Shown here: one piece after another, positions 39,497 to 49,747 of the stretch
How positions within the stretch are numbered: position 1 is the stretch's first letter
Layout: each line of letters starts with the position of its first letter
Origin: Jaminaea rosea
Lineage: Eukaryota > Basidiomycota > Exobasidiomycetes > Microstromatales
Length of the DNA: 64,000 nt
Assembly (NCBI RefSeq): GCF_003144245.1
Contig: NW_020289986.1
Location: 493,305-557,304 of the forward strand
Direction of reading: 5' to 3'
Notes under the pieces: model-generated
Database searches by the model: none
What the model saw: the letters and a program-made list of their open reading frames with translations, nothing else
Told to the model about the DNA's origin: nothing
Translations under genes and position numbers: made by a program

Positions 39497-41134
39497 ATGA
39501 GGCTCATCACCACGCACGCCCTCGTCGGCGGCCTTGCCCTGGCGGCTACAGCAGCCAATGCAGCTCCATCCTCTCCGCAGCAGCTCAGCTTTGCCTCCAC
39601 TGAAGCGCCTAGCATCAGTGCAGCCTCATGGCTCTCATCGGGGATCAGCTCTCTCCTCAAGTCCGCAGCGGGAGGTTTCGTCCCCACCCGCGAGGACAAT
39701 TTGGCGGTACACCTCTCCCACGCATCGCGATCAGACAAGACCATCTACGACGTCATTACGACCCATGCCGAGTTTTCCAAACTGGCCAAGGCTGTCAATT
39801 ACTCGAGTGAGGAGACAAAGGACCTCCTCAAGGGCAAGACGGGCGGCAAGCTTACCCTCTTCGCGCCAAAGGACTGGAAGATGCCCCACCACAAGCGCGA
39901 TGACGAGATGACGGATGCGCATCTCGCTCAGGTCGGAACCTCGTGGGCTCTGCTAGACCAAAAGGTCGAAGCATTCGAGGCGGCCGAAGCACTGCGCGAA
40001 AGCAGCGATGATGATGACGACGACGACGACGACGAGAAGCGTCGTCGCCGTCGCATGCTAGCCAAGTTCATCGACTCTGTCCTGGCGTACCACCTCGTGG
40101 ACACGTCTCACCCACTCAAAGCCTCCTCCATCGCCCAAAACAGCACCGTCGCCACCAAGCTGAGCATCACCGGCAAGCTGGCCAACTACATCGGCAAGCT
40201 CTCCGACGGTCAACCGCTGCGCCTTCGAGTAGGCAAGTCCCTCGTCCCCAAGCCGGGGGTCTACCTCAACTTCTACTCGCGTGTAGTCTACCCAGACGTC
40301 GAGTTGGCCAACGGAATCATCCACGTAGTCGACTATCCGCTCTTCCAGTTCCCTTCGATCTTACAGGGACTCTACTTCACGCAACCTCAGTTCAGCACCT
40401 TGACCAGCGCATTCCAGAAGACGAAGAGCGATGGGTATCTCGCCTTGCCACCTATGAAGCATCACGGCGGGCACGATGGGCACAATGAGAGCCACTCGGA
40501 TCACCACCACCACCAGCATCGTCGCCCGGACTTCAGCGACCCCAAAGGCACAGAGGCGGCCACCCTCTTTGCGCCGAGCAATGCGGCATGGGATCGCCTT
40601 CCCTGGTCGTTCCGTGCCTACCTCTTCTCCCCCTGGGGTCGTGATCTGCTAGGAAAAGTCCTGATGTTGCACTCCATCCCAGACGATATCGTCTACGCGG
40701 ACTCGGTGCACCACGTCCACCGCAACGGGCGTAACCGCAGCAGCAGCGTCGCGACGACGACCACGTCGATGGAGAACGGCGCGAATGTCACGCGCTACAC
40801 GTTCGATTCGGTCCTTCCCAAGCTCAGGCGAGGGCACGACACGCCTCCCCCCGATGAGGCCAAGGAGTTCGAGCAGGTAGATGTAGCAGTCTATCGTTAC
40901 TACCTTCTTCCAGGCAGCAAGGGGCCCCTACAGACTAGGATGGAGGTGCAAGGCGTGCCCGTCTTGATCCAGGATGTCGTCAATCTGAATGGGGCTGGTC
41001 ATCTGATTACCAAGTTTATCAAGCCAAAGGGACATCCGCATGAGGGGGTGTGGGCGGATGTTGCAAGGGAGGCTAGTGCGTACGGATTTGGCGAGGTGGA
41101 TCTGATGGAGGAGGCTCGGGTTGAGGCGTGGTAG
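39497..41134 (+). CDS. Secreted FAS1 (fasciclin) protein
   Basis: Secreted adhesion-type protein of 545 aa, single exon. The ATG at 39497 starts a signal peptide (MRLITTHALVGGLALAATAANA); 37 codons upstream of it are open but would spoil it. Two fasciclin-like domains: about residues 65-295 (TIYDVITTHAEFSKL, LTLFAPKDW, LAYHLVDTSHP, ANGIIHVVDYPLF) and about 300-520 (LTSAFQKT, ATLFAPSNAAWDRLP, LGKVLMLHSIPDD, VNLNGAGHLI). An acidic Asp run followed by RRRRR (about residues 175-192) interrupts the first domain. A His/Asp/Glu-rich segment precedes the second. N-glycosylation sites (NYS, NST, NRS, NVT) are present. No GPI signal; the protein ends EVDLMEEARVEAW. Confidence 0.85.
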   Translation: MRLITTHALVGGLALAATAANAAPSSPQQLSFASTEAPSISAASWLSSGISSLLKSAAGGFVPTREDNLAVHLSHASRSDKTIYDVITTHAEFSKLAKAVNYSSEETKDLLKGKTGGKLTLFAPKDWKMPHHKRDDEMTDAHLAQVGTSWALLDQKVEAFEAAEALRESSDDDDDDDDDEKRRRRRMLAKFIDSVLAYHLVDTSHPLKASSIAQNSTVATKLSITGKLANYIGKLSDGQPLRLRVGKSLVPKPGVYLNFYSRVVYPDVELANGIIHVVDYPLFQFPSILQGLYFTQPQFSTLTSAFQKTKSDGYLALPPMKHHGGHDGHNESHSDHHHHQHRRPDFSDPKGTEAATLFAPSNAAWDRLPWSFRAYLFSPWGRDLLGKVLMLHSIPDDIVYADSVHHVHRNGRNRSSSVATTTTSMENGANVTRYTFDSVLPKLRRGHDTPPPDEAKEFEQVDVAVYRYYLLPGSKGPLQTRMEVQGVPVLIQDVVNLNGAGHLITKFIKPKGHPHEGVWADVAREASAYGFGEVDLMEEARVEAW

Positions 41135-41549
41135 TGTGGCGCAAACCGCGTCGCGTTGTGCAAAGCAGCAAAGTCCATTTTCGACCATTTCCCTTTCCTT
41201 CTGTATCGCCCTATTCCCTCCTGTAACCTCTCCTTCTCTTCGTGTCCTCCCAATGCCACTCGTATCCTACCCTCAATCGCAACCTATTTCCTCCTCATCA
41301 TGATCGACCGACCTAATTGGCCCTGATCACTCACTCACTCTGCCACTCGCTCAGATGCAATCAATCGTACCGTAGCCTCTCTGACTGGCTCACCCATCGA
41401 CTCACTCGTCAGCTCGCTCGCTCGCTCGCCCGCCCGCTCAACCTAGGTCACGAAGGCCAGTCCAATAACCTCCCTCCTCTGATGCAATGCAACATTATGC
41501 GGCCTGTGTGCGGCCCGTAGAAGCGATCAGAGGCAGGGTCAGCCCAGTG

Positions 41550-41575
41550 CAGGGCAGGGCAGGGCAGGGCAGGGC
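41550..41575 (+). repeat. (CAGGG)n pentanucleotide repeat, G-quadruplex motif
   Basis: Five GGG runs spaced by CA dinucleotides, a perfect G3N2 quadruplex motif in an otherwise gene-free region. Confidence 0.8.
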
Positions 41576-42645
41576 GGAGGCGGAATTAGGGATTCAAAGA
41601 AGGGAGTGGGAGGCGCCGTAAAGAATGCGGAATTTCTAATCAGCGACCAGTCGGTCGAGCGGATGCGGGCGATTACCGCGAAGCTGTTGATGTTGACGTT
41701 GCAACGACGGCTTCGTGATGAAAGTGACGAGTGCGATGGCTTCTCCCTATGTCTGACTACGACCAACTCTTCTCCAAGTGCTGGCTGAGCCCAACGCCTC
41801 GTTGAAGGCGCGATGGAACGCGGTCAATCGGTGCCTGGTTGTATCATAGCGCGGGGAAGCAAGCGGGCGGCGGGAGTCAGGTCTCATTCTGACTTGACGT
41901 TGCGCCGGGCTTTGACTCTGCGATCCATATTCCGCACCACGGTCCGCACCGCACAGACCGCCCGCGAATGCGCTCCCCCTCTCCCTACCTGCGCTCTTCG
42001 ATGCACATCCGCACAAGGTCAGGCGCCCATCAAGCACACACACGCACACATAGACACCCGGCGGTCCGCTTTGAGTGTGCTGATCAATCGCAGGGCCCAG
42101 CCCTCAGCCCTATGCTCTGCTCTCTCGCTGAGCTCGGATTGATCAGCGGGCACTCGTCCATCGCTCAGCCTCCTGATCGCGGATGCATGGTCCTCACAAC
42201 GACGACGGCAGCCAAGCCTTTTTGCTCGTCTGTCCACCTCACGCACGCACGGCACTGACGTTGTTGTCTCGTCTGCGCCCGCTGCCGCCGCCGCCGTTGC
42301 CTTCCATCTCAACGTTCTCCCTTCGCCAAGGTGCGCGGAGAGTCATTGAGAGGGCGATGGCGAGGGGAGGGGGGAATAGAGGCCCTGGGCATTTCAAATC
42401 CGACGATCGACGTCGCGGGTAGGCGTCACGACAGTGTGGTGGATGTGCAATCAGAGCTCGTCGACCGACGGAGAATTCTTCGCCTCTTGGCCTCGGCAGC
42501 AGCAGCAGCGAGCGCACAAAGCACAGAGCACGGGGCACGGAGCAGCATGTCGTAGCTCACCCCCGCCCGCGACTGCCTGGCTGACAAGCCCTCGCTCCGT
42601 ATTCCGTTCAGTCTCGGTGCGGGCCCTCGATCCCCTCTTCCCTCG

Positions 42646-42653
42646 TATAAAGA
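42646..42653 (+). promoter_or_regulatory. Probable TATA box of the GPI-protein gene
   Basis: TATAAAGA within CCTCGTATAAAGAGTTCC, 73 bp upstream of the ATG at 42726. It is the clearest TATA element next to any start codon in the window. Confidence 0.45.
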
Positions 42654-42725
42654 GTTCCGCACTCAGCGAGCGCCCGACCCCTCCTTGGTCTCCCATCCAT
42701 CACTCCATCCAAATCCTAGCCCACG

Positions 42726-44002
42726 ATGAAGTTCACCGCATCCCTCTTCGCCGTCGCTGGCGCCGTCTACGCTGCCACGGGCGCTGTTGCCCAGTCGTCC
42801 AACACGAGTATCTGTGACAAGTACTCGATGGCCCTCTTCGTGAGTGCCCGCGGCGTGACGCGCGTGAGATGAGCGAGGGGTGAACAAACAATGTGCTAAC
42901 CTATTGCCGGCCCCCGCGCAAACAGAACTCGACGAACGGCACCACTCAGTCGACTCTCCTGACCGCCCTGGTCAACACGGCCCTCATCGGCAACTACTCG
43001 CCTCTGGGCGGCAAGGCCAACGTCACGGGTATCCTCAACAACGGTACCTACAACGGTACCGAGGTCTCCCTCCTCAAGTACTTCAACGGACAGCTCCGCA
43101 GCACCAACCGCGACGGAAATGCCACGGCGGTTAACTTCCTCGACGGAGGTGGGGCTGACCCTCTCAAGCAGGTGAGCGGCGCGCTACCAGGAGGCTACAT
43201 CGCGTCACGGTCGTACTGACATTCCTGTCACACACACTCCCTCCTCGCGCACGCAGAACATGGCCGCCAACGACGAGGACTCGCGCCAGTACACTCTCGT
43301 GACCCACCTCTACCAGTACTTCGGTAAGGCCCTCGGCTGCTCCAGCCAGAGCAGCGACGATGATGCCGCCTTCTCCAACTACGAGGGCTCCACGTCCATG
43401 TCCAACGTGCACCGCTTCATGAACCTCAATGTCATTGAGAACGCATACTTCATCCAGGAGGTGAGTCCGCCCGTGAAAATACCAGCAAGGACATCACTTG
43501 CTAACGCGTCATTACCATCCTCACACCACACCAGGTCGGCAACGCTGCCCTCTCCTTCGGCGTCTCCATGGCAGACGCCACAGCCGTAGGCCAGACGCTC
43601 ACCATGCTCTTCAACTACCGCTGCGCTCCCGCCATCTCCTTCCCTCCCGGCTCACAGAACGCCAGCCAGTCGATCTGCCTCGCCTCGAGCTGCCCGCTCT
43701 ACCCTCAGGGCTACAACTGCACGGCGGCTCCTCAGCTCAACAGCTACCCCAACGGCACCATGGGCATGGCCGCCGCCCTCGCCAACGGCCAGATGGCCCC
43801 CGAGGACTCGACGAACAGCGCCGCCAGCAGCGCCGTCGCCGCCAACTCGCGCACGCAGACTGCTCAGGCTGCCGGTGCCACGGGCAACACCATGAGCGGT
43901 GGCGGTAACGCCGCTGGTGCCCTCTCCGTCCCTTGGGCTCAGAGTGTCGCCGTCTTCGGTGCCCTTGCCATGGGCGCCTTCGGCGTGCTCACCGTCCTCT
44001 AA
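42726..44002 (+). CDS. GPI-anchored surface protein of unknown function
   Basis: Secreted, GPI-anchored protein of 343 aa. Exons 42726-42839, 42926-43171, 43257-43460 and 43535-44002; all three introns are phase 0. A signal peptide (MKFTASLFAVAGAVYAATGAVA) opens it. The ectodomain is rich in N-glycosylation sequons and holds six or more cysteines (SICDKYS, ALGCSSQ, YRCAPA, SICLASSC, YNCTAA). The Ser/Ala/Gly-rich tail (SGGGNAAGA) precedes a C-terminal hydrophobic segment (WAQSVAVFGALAMGAFGVLTVL), the pattern of a GPI signal. DKYSMALF...LLTALVNTALIGNYSP is the conserved-looking core, but I do not recognise a named domain. A nearby TATA box suggests strong or regulated expression. Confidence 0.83.
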
Positions 44003-44193
44003 GTGGCGGGGCGAGGCGACTCGAGCCTGGTCTCTCTCATGTTGCACTTCCCTTAGTCATCCCCAATATCCCGCCTCCTCACTATCTCCCACTCTTCTTT
44101 TCTCTCTCTACGAAATTCGAATTCGTTGAACCCCCTTTCCACATGTCCGCGCCGTGACTGACGCCGTGACCGCTATGCTAATGTTTCGCCCCG

Positions 44194-45525
44194 CTACATC
44201 CAGACGCTCACCCTCCCCGCACTCTCTCTGCCACCATGCACAACAACCTCCGTCCTCTCCGCTTGCACAACCGTCCCATCCATGCACGTCAACCCTGCGC
44301 GCTCCGAAGCAGGTGCAGGGCACCACTCGTAGCCCGAGCACCTGTAATACTCCACGACTGTTTCTCCCTCACCGTCTTCCGTGAGCTGCTCATCGTCAGC
44401 CGCATCTCCTCCGCACGGGTAGCGCAAGTACACATGTCGCCCTTCAGCGTACATGGCCGCCGTGAGCTGAGCTGCCCGCGCCTTGGCGAACGCCTCTCGA
44501 GCGGGCCGTGAGGTCTCGTCATCCCACGCAGTAGGAGCTGCATCGCGGGCGTGGTCGCCACGAAGGTGTCGCTGGACGATGGGATCGCGCAGGGGTCGGA
44601 TGAGAACGAGGTCCAACGCATTGGGCGGGCGGGCCAGTTCATCGTGCTGCCCCTTGGCCGAGGGCGAGGAGAAGGGTGCGGGGACGAAGGAAGGTTCAAG
44701 GCGATCCACCGTAGGACAGATCATGTACCAGAATGGGCCGCTCAGCACCCTCTTCCCAACACAGGGGACGAATCGCTTCTCCCTCGAATCGAACACCTGC
44801 ACGCCATGTTCTCCCCTCTCTCTGAGGGTAAGTTGCCCCTCCACCCACCGGACGGCATTCTGTGCCGAGGCGATCTTGAATCTCTCTATCCCAGGGTGGG
44901 TGGAACGTAGCGCTTCGCTGTCGTGCAGGATGGCGGCGTGAAGGGCGTGAGATGTGACTATATGCGTGCGGGTGTGTATCTCTCCCTTTGCGTAGGGGAG
45001 GAACAGCATCGTACGTTGGATCGTGAGCGGGTATAGATTCGCGCCAGCGCCGGTGTGCTCGTCGTCGTCGTCGTGCTCGCCGCGAAGGTAGGAGCGTAGA
45101 GAGCGTAAGCGCCAAGCATGCTCGCTGTCCTTGTCGTGAGGGTCCTTGCGATGCCTCTTCGACGTCTCTGGAGGGTATATGGCCGCATAAAGTGCATTGG
45201 CCGTCCCCGCAGGCACGAGGATGAGCCTGATCCTCGCGCTATGCGACTCTGATGCGAGTAGACCCTGCAAGACGTCATGTGTCGTGCCATCTCCTCCTAC
45301 AAGTAGCACGTCTATCCCCGCACTCGCTCCCCTGCTCGCCTGGACCTTGCGTCGTATCTCCTGCCCAATGAGCTCGTCATCCCCCGCCCCTTTCGTCTCG
45401 TAGCGTCGCGCCACTTGCACGCCTTTCTCCTTCAGTAAAGGCTCGACATGCGAGTGGAGGAGCTGTTGCGCTACGTTTGCTCCTGCTGCAGGGTTGAAGA
45501 CGAGGTAGAGCGGGGGGCGGGGCAT
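44194..45525 (-). CDS. Diacylglycerol/sphingoid-kinase-like lipid kinase
   Basis: 443-aa protein of the DAGK-catalytic superfamily (diacylglycerol, ceramide and sphingoid-base kinases), single exon, ATG at 45525. The N-terminal YLVFNPAAGANVAQQ is the first nucleotide-binding element, and VLLVGGDGTTHDVLQGLL the GGDGT signature. VPAGTANALYAAIYP corresponds to the family's PxGTxN motif. The second half keeps HIVTSHALHAAILHDSE and LTIQR strands. It lacks the PH and C1 domains of animal enzymes. Whether it phosphorylates sphingoid bases, ceramide or diacylglycerol cannot be told. It is 191 bp from the convergent GPI-protein stop. Confidence 0.88.
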   Translation of the reverse strand: MPRPPLYLVFNPAAGANVAQQLLHSHVEPLLKEKGVQVARRYETKGAGDDELIGQEIRRKVQASRGASAGIDVLLVGGDGTTHDVLQGLLASESHSARIRLILVPAGTANALYAAIYPPETSKRHRKDPHDKDSEHAWRLRSLRSYLRGEHDDDDEHTGAGANLYPLTIQRTMLFLPYAKGEIHTRTHIVTSHALHAAILHDSEALRSTHPGIERFKIASAQNAVRWVEGQLTLRERGEHGVQVFDSREKRFVPCVGKRVLSGPFWYMICPTVDRLEPSFVPAPFSSPSAKGQHDELARPPNALDLVLIRPLRDPIVQRHLRGDHARDAAPTAWDDETSRPAREAFAKARAAQLTAAMYAEGRHVYLRYPCGGDAADDEQLTEDGEGETVVEYYRCSGYEWCPAPASERAGLTCMDGTVVQAERTEVVVHGGRESAGRVSVWM

Positions 45526-45714
45526 GCTGCTGGAGGCGTGATGAGGGCAAGGGAGGAGAATTGCGCAGCAAACAGCATATCAATATCGGGCCGAGTCGAG
45601 TCGAATCGAGTGCGTGCGTGCGTGCGTGCACAGACCCACTTGAATTGCGATCCAAGTGGACTGCGACTGCAACCAAGCGGACCAGCGGACCACAACTGAC
45701 TGAGCGGGCGGTGC

Positions 45715-45750
45715 CTTGTCTCTCTTCTCTCTCGCTCTCTCTCTCTCTCC
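45715..45750 (+). repeat. (CT)n pyrimidine tract in the CUE gene leader
   Basis: CTCTCTTCTCTCTCGCTCTC-type run in the 275-bp divergent promoter, about 50 bp before the CUE protein ATG. CT-rich leaders are common in filamentous and basidiomycete fungi. Confidence 0.6.
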
Positions 45751-45800
45751 TGCCCTCCCCTTCCTACTCACAGACTCACGTACTTACCCTTGACCACGAC

Positions 45801-47339
45801 ATGTCCTCCTCCTCTTCCTCCGCGACAGACGCACAGAATCTCGACCTAGCCGCACTAGGCGACGCGCTGGATGGCGGTGAGGATTCCACCACCACCACCA
45901 AGGGGAACAAGGGAGAGGCAGGCGGCGATTCCCCCGCGACCCTTTCTCCAAATTCAGTCGGCTCTCAGTCCCCGACAACGTCGAGCAACAAATCCACCCT
46001 CCCAACCGCAACGATGTCAAGTAGCACAATGCCGACCTCAGCCACGACGACGACGACGACGACGACGAAAGCGCCAGAAACAACAGCGACGCCCGTAAAG
46101 CCATCTACAGCTACACAGCTCAACTCGACCTCAACGCCCACGCCCACCGCAGATGCAGCAGCGGGCTTGGACGCGGAGCTTGCGGGCAAGATCAAAGCAG
46201 TAAAGGGCATGTTCCCCAGTCTGGACTCGGACACAATCTCCGCCGTTCTTACGGCAGAGGGTGGGGATGAGGAGGCGGCCGTGAATGTTTTGCTGAGCAT
46301 GTCCGACTCCACTGCTTCACCACCGTCTGGTGCTGCTGCGGACCCCGCCGCCCACATATCCAGCGACGAGGCCCTCGCGCGTAGCCTGGCGCTGGAGGAG
46401 GACGAGCGATACGCGCGCGAGGCACAGGCGAGGGAGAATAGACGTGGCTACGCTGGGCGGGGATCACAGCAGCAGCAGCAGCAGCACCATGGGATGGGAG
46501 GAGGTCGTGGAGGGGGAGGTGCCGCCTCCTTCTTTTCCGACCTGAAATCCAGCGTCGGCCCCCTTTTTGAGGGTAAAGGCCCCTTAGCCCGCTCTCGAGA
46601 TCCTGAGCGCGTTGGCGGAGGGAGTGGGAGTGGGGGAGGAGGAGGAGGAAGTGCGGTGTGGAGCGACTCGCCCACACCTGGTGCACGGTATGATCCTAAT
46701 GCGTTGCGGTATCAGCCTAGGGTGAGGAAGGGGCCGGCCACGACGCCAGGTGCGAGAGGAGGGGCAGGCGTGGGCCAGGGGCAGGGCCAGCAGGGGTATG
46801 GGTACGGGTACGGTCAGCAGCCAGGAGTAGGCGCAGGCGCGGCAGAGGTGAGCCAGCCGTGGAGTCGGACCATGGGTGTGACCACCCCTCAACAGCAGCA
46901 ACAGCAGCAACAACAAGCTCAATTTCAACCTCAACCTGCCCCACACCAGCCAATCAAGCTCTTCGGCGCCGGCGCTCCTCAGACTCCTCAGACCCAGGCA
47001 CAGCCGCAGGCGTCGACAAGGGATACGGGCAAGGGCCGCGCAATAGGCATGGGTGCGGGTGCGGGTGCAGGTGTGGCTGCTCTTGGCGCGACAGCCGCTA
47101 CCTCATCCAACGCAGCGCCGCCGGCCTCGATCGCCTCTATCCTCGAGCAGGGCCGACGTGACGATGGCACTTCCCCCTCGTCTGGAGCTGGATTCGGAGG
47201 GGCGCGAGGAGAAGGAGGAGGAGGAGGAGGAGGGGATTTGGGCGACGAGGTGGAAGACGATGATGCGGATGCCGACGATCTAGATAGCGATGATCTGGAC
47301 TTGGAGTATCAGAAGAGCCCCTTTGATGATGAGGACTAG
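45801..47339 (+). CDS. CUE5: CUE-domain ubiquitin-binding protein (Cue5-like)
   Basis: 512-aa, single-exon protein. The CUE domain is near residues 130-170 (KIKAVKGMFPSLDSDTISAVLTAEGGDEEAAVNVLLSM), containing the MFP and LL motifs that contact ubiquitin. DEALARSLALEEDERYARE follows, an acidic helix typical of Cue5/Tollip relatives. The rest is Gly/Gln-rich and disordered, with a polyThr run before the CUE domain and a conserved-looking end DDLDSDDLDLEYQKSPFDDED. Cue5-type proteins link ubiquitinated cargo to Atg8 in selective autophagy; an obvious WxxL-type Atg8 motif is not clear here, so only ubiquitin binding is firmly supported. Confidence 0.82.
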   Translation: MSSSSSSATDAQNLDLAALGDALDGGEDSTTTTKGNKGEAGGDSPATLSPNSVGSQSPTTSSNKSTLPTATMSSSTMPTSATTTTTTTTKAPETTATPVKPSTATQLNSTSTPTPTADAAAGLDAELAGKIKAVKGMFPSLDSDTISAVLTAEGGDEEAAVNVLLSMSDSTASPPSGAAADPAAHISSDEALARSLALEEDERYAREAQARENRRGYAGRGSQQQQQQHHGMGGGRGGGGAASFFSDLKSSVGPLFEGKGPLARSRDPERVGGGSGSGGGGGGSAVWSDSPTPGARYDPNALRYQPRVRKGPATTPGARGGAGVGQGQGQQGYGYGYGQQPGVGAGAAEVSQPWSRTMGVTTPQQQQQQQQQAQFQPQPAPHQPIKLFGAGAPQTPQTQAQPQASTRDTGKGRAIGMGAGAGAGVAALGATAATSSNAAPPASIASILEQGRRDDGTSPSSGAGFGGARGEGGGGGGGDLGDEVEDDDADADDLDSDDLDLEYQKSPFDDED

Positions 47340-47471
47340 TCCGTTCGCCCCCCTCCTTTTCCCAGCTTTCACTCCAAATTCATCGATGAAATGAAATGAA
47401 ATCATGATCCCATTGGCACACCTTCCCATTGGCACACCTTTGACAACTACTCCATCATGGAGCGCACAGCA

Positions 47472-48741
47472 TTACGCCGCCCTCCTGAACGTCCTACCAC
47501 TGACCGTCTTCCTCTCCTTCTCCCCCTGGTTCTCTGGCTTGGCCCTGTTCAAAACCTTGAGGAAGTCGGCAACGCGATGCCTCATGCGGGAGTGCATGTA
47601 GGCTTTGCTGCATTTGACTGCGAGGCAGGAGCGAGGTGGAGGGCAGAGGGGGGGAAGAGAAGGAGGCGCGTGGGTGGGGATGAGGAGTGTTAGTATGGGA
47701 GGCAAAGGAGGGGAGAAGAAGGAGAGGGCAGGCGAACGCACTGTGGTAATGAAGATAGTCCCTGAATAGCTGGATGCGCGAGATGGTTGCTGCCATTACG
47801 TCTGGGTTTTGGAAGTGGCGAGGGAACAGGACTGGCGTGCGTGCGTGTGGGCGCAACGAAGTGTCAGTCAGTCGTGATCAGCTTCCCTTCGCTATACTCG
47901 CTGTGCTCCATCTCTCCCCGCATCCCCGGCTCCCACTCACCAAATGTCACGTATCCCACATCTTCCCCCCTGCTCAACCCGCTGACCCCCCTAATCTCGA
48001 GTGGAGGCTCCCGATTGCTATACAGCACCTGCGGCGCATTCTGAATGCTAGGCTGTCGTCTGGCATCGACAAATTCCTGGAGGAAGACGCGACCGAAGAT
48101 CTTGTCCACCTCCTCCTTGAACGTTGTGCTAAACACGACGGTAACGCGGTCCGCACCGGGGACGATGTAGATTGCCTCGTCGTCGCGGTAGGCGATGGTC
48201 ATAACTTGGGGCGCTGGCTCTGACGACGAGGCGGCCGAAGGGTCCTCTGCGGCTGCCTCTAATTGGGACTGGAGGGCAAAGGCCCGCTCAAAGGGGGCTG
48301 ACATTGCGTTTCGCTTTAGGAGGGAGAGGCGATGTACGAGGGCTTGACGCTCAGCTGGGTGTGTGAGGGGATATTTCGTTTTTCGTCAGCATATACTCTC
48401 TCTCTCGCCTCTTGCCTCTACGTTCACTCGCTCGCTCACTCACCCCCCTCTGGCGGTACCCCCTCATACCCAATCTCCAACGTGACGCTATACCCTTCCC
48501 TCGCCTTGTCACAAAGCAACCCGCCATACTCTCTCCTGAGCACCTCTGTGGCGCCCTGCTCCTCTAGCTGAGACCAGCAGCGGATGTCCATACTGAGGGA
48601 GATGGGCCCACTCTTGGACGACTCGAGATAGTAAGAGACACCATCGAAGTCGGTAAATGTCTGGTCTATAGGGCCTGGCTCGGCGAAGCGTTGTGTGAGG
48701 GTGGAGGAGATGAGGGCGTTTGAGTCTTCGAGGAGGATCAT
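47472..48741 (-). CDS. ARC35: Arp2/3 complex subunit ARPC2 (p34)
   Basis: Actin-nucleating Arp2/3 complex subunit 2, 315 aa (family usual about 300-340). Four exons: 48741-48444, 48354-47941, 47831-47742 and 47617-47472. The first residues MILLEDSNALISSTL match the ARPC2 N-terminus. AERQALVHRLSLLKRNAMSAPFERAF forms across splice 1. TVVFSTTFKEEVDKIFGRVFLQEFVDAR and VLFPRHF (formed across splice 2) are signature blocks. The last exon encodes IKCSKAYMHSRMRHRVADFLKVLNRAKPE, the C-terminal helix that binds actin. The joined exons reproduce the family end to end, so the model is firm. Confidence 0.95.
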
Positions 48742-49036
48742 GGTGGGCGTGAGGTGGTGGTGGTGGTGGTGGTGGTGATGTGGATCGAAAGAGAGGAAAG
48801 GTGCATCGATGTAATGCCCATCCGATGCCGGCCCGCCGAGCTGAGAGCGAGCCAAGTGGCTGGCGGCGTGTGTTGAACCGTGCGCCCCGCCCCCTTGTGA
48901 CGAACCACGTGGCTATGCGCGGATCCTGACGTCGAGGGACGAAGCAGCTCGACTGGACGGCAATGGATGCAGCACAAGTCGAAGCAACACTTTTGCCCTT
49001 CTCTTCCTCTCCACACCCGATACCAACAAAGACAAG
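48742..49036. promoter_or_regulatory. Divergent promoter, ARPC2 / NTF2
   Basis: 295 bp. It contains a CACGTG E-box (48906-48911), an ATCCTGACGTC element (48923-48933) also found in the NSUN5 divergent promoter, and a (GGT)8 run (about 48750-48775) just upstream of the ARPC2 ATG. Confidence 0.55.
48750..48777. repeat. (GGT)8 repeat in the ARPC2 leader
   Basis: Eight GGT units on the plus strand (ACC on the ARPC2 strand), about 10-35 nt before the start codon. The frame through it is open but has no ATG upstream. Confidence 0.8.
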
Positions 49037-49660
49037 ATGGAGGCAATTGCGCAGTCGGTGAGTGCGCGAGACGGGAGGGCGATGCAAAGGGCAGTGTAAA
49101 GCTCATCGACACATTGAATGCACCACCACCCACTCGCACGCGCAGTTCACCGACTACTACTACACGACGTTCGATACCAATCGCTCCGGATTGGGCCCCC
49201 TCTACGTGCGTGCCATGGCCCCTGTTCTCTCCCTCTACCTCTCGTTCTCACTGAATCACCCTACCCTTGCCTTCCTCCGCACGCACAGCGCCCCACTTCG
49301 ATGCTCACATTCGAGGGCGCCCAAACCCAAGGCCAGGACGCCATCGTCGAGAAGCTCTCCTCCCTTCCCTTCCAGACGGTCAAGCACCAGGTGTCCACGA
49401 GGGACTGTCAGCCCACGGGCGATGGTAACTCCCTCGTTGTCGCCGTGACGGGACAGCTGCTGGTCGATGATCAGCAGCAGCCATTGAATTTCAGTCAGGT
49501 GAGTGCGCAGTGCGCAGGGAGGCAATGGGGGCGCGAAAGTGCTCATCGATATATCCCCTGACCTCGCGACATCGTCCCTCGCCAGACGTTTATCCTCAAC
49601 CCGGACGGAGCTGGGTCGTACTACGTCTTCAACGACCTCTTCCGCCTCAACTACGGCTGA
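49037..49660 (+). CDS. NTF2: Nuclear transport factor 2
   Basis: RanGDP nuclear import factor NTF2, 121 aa. Four exons, all phase-0 joins: 49037-49057 (7 codons), 49146-49205, 49289-49498 and 49586-49660. The first exon is only 21 coding bases. The NTF2 fold is recognisable: FTDYYYTTFDTNRSGLGPLY, RPTSMLTFEGAQTQG, IVEKLSSLPFQTVKHQV and NSLVVAVTGQLLVDD, ending in FILNPDGAGSYYVFNDLFRLNYG. The family length is about 125. The stop is 87 bp from the convergent VPS41 stop. Confidence 0.96.
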
Positions 49661-49747
49661 TCGAGGGCCGTCTAGATGGTACACGCGACGAATGAAGGGA
49701 TGGATGATAAAATTCAAAAAGACCAATCATCGCATTCACACCGCCTT

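Larger units (their letters stand above)
41135..42725. other. Long intergenic region, promoter of the GPI-protein gene
   Basis: 1.59 kb without a supportable ORF. A (GGGCA)n/G-quadruplex-type repeat lies at 41550-41575, and a TATA box (TATAAAGA, 42646-42653) 73 bp before the next start codon. A run of CTCGCTCG-type pyrimidine repeats is at 41405-41440. Confidence 0.5.

Noticed and set aside
48742-48855. His-rich N-terminal extension of ARPC2
   Set aside because: There is no ATG in the extended frame (only TTG), and MILLEDSN matches the family start.
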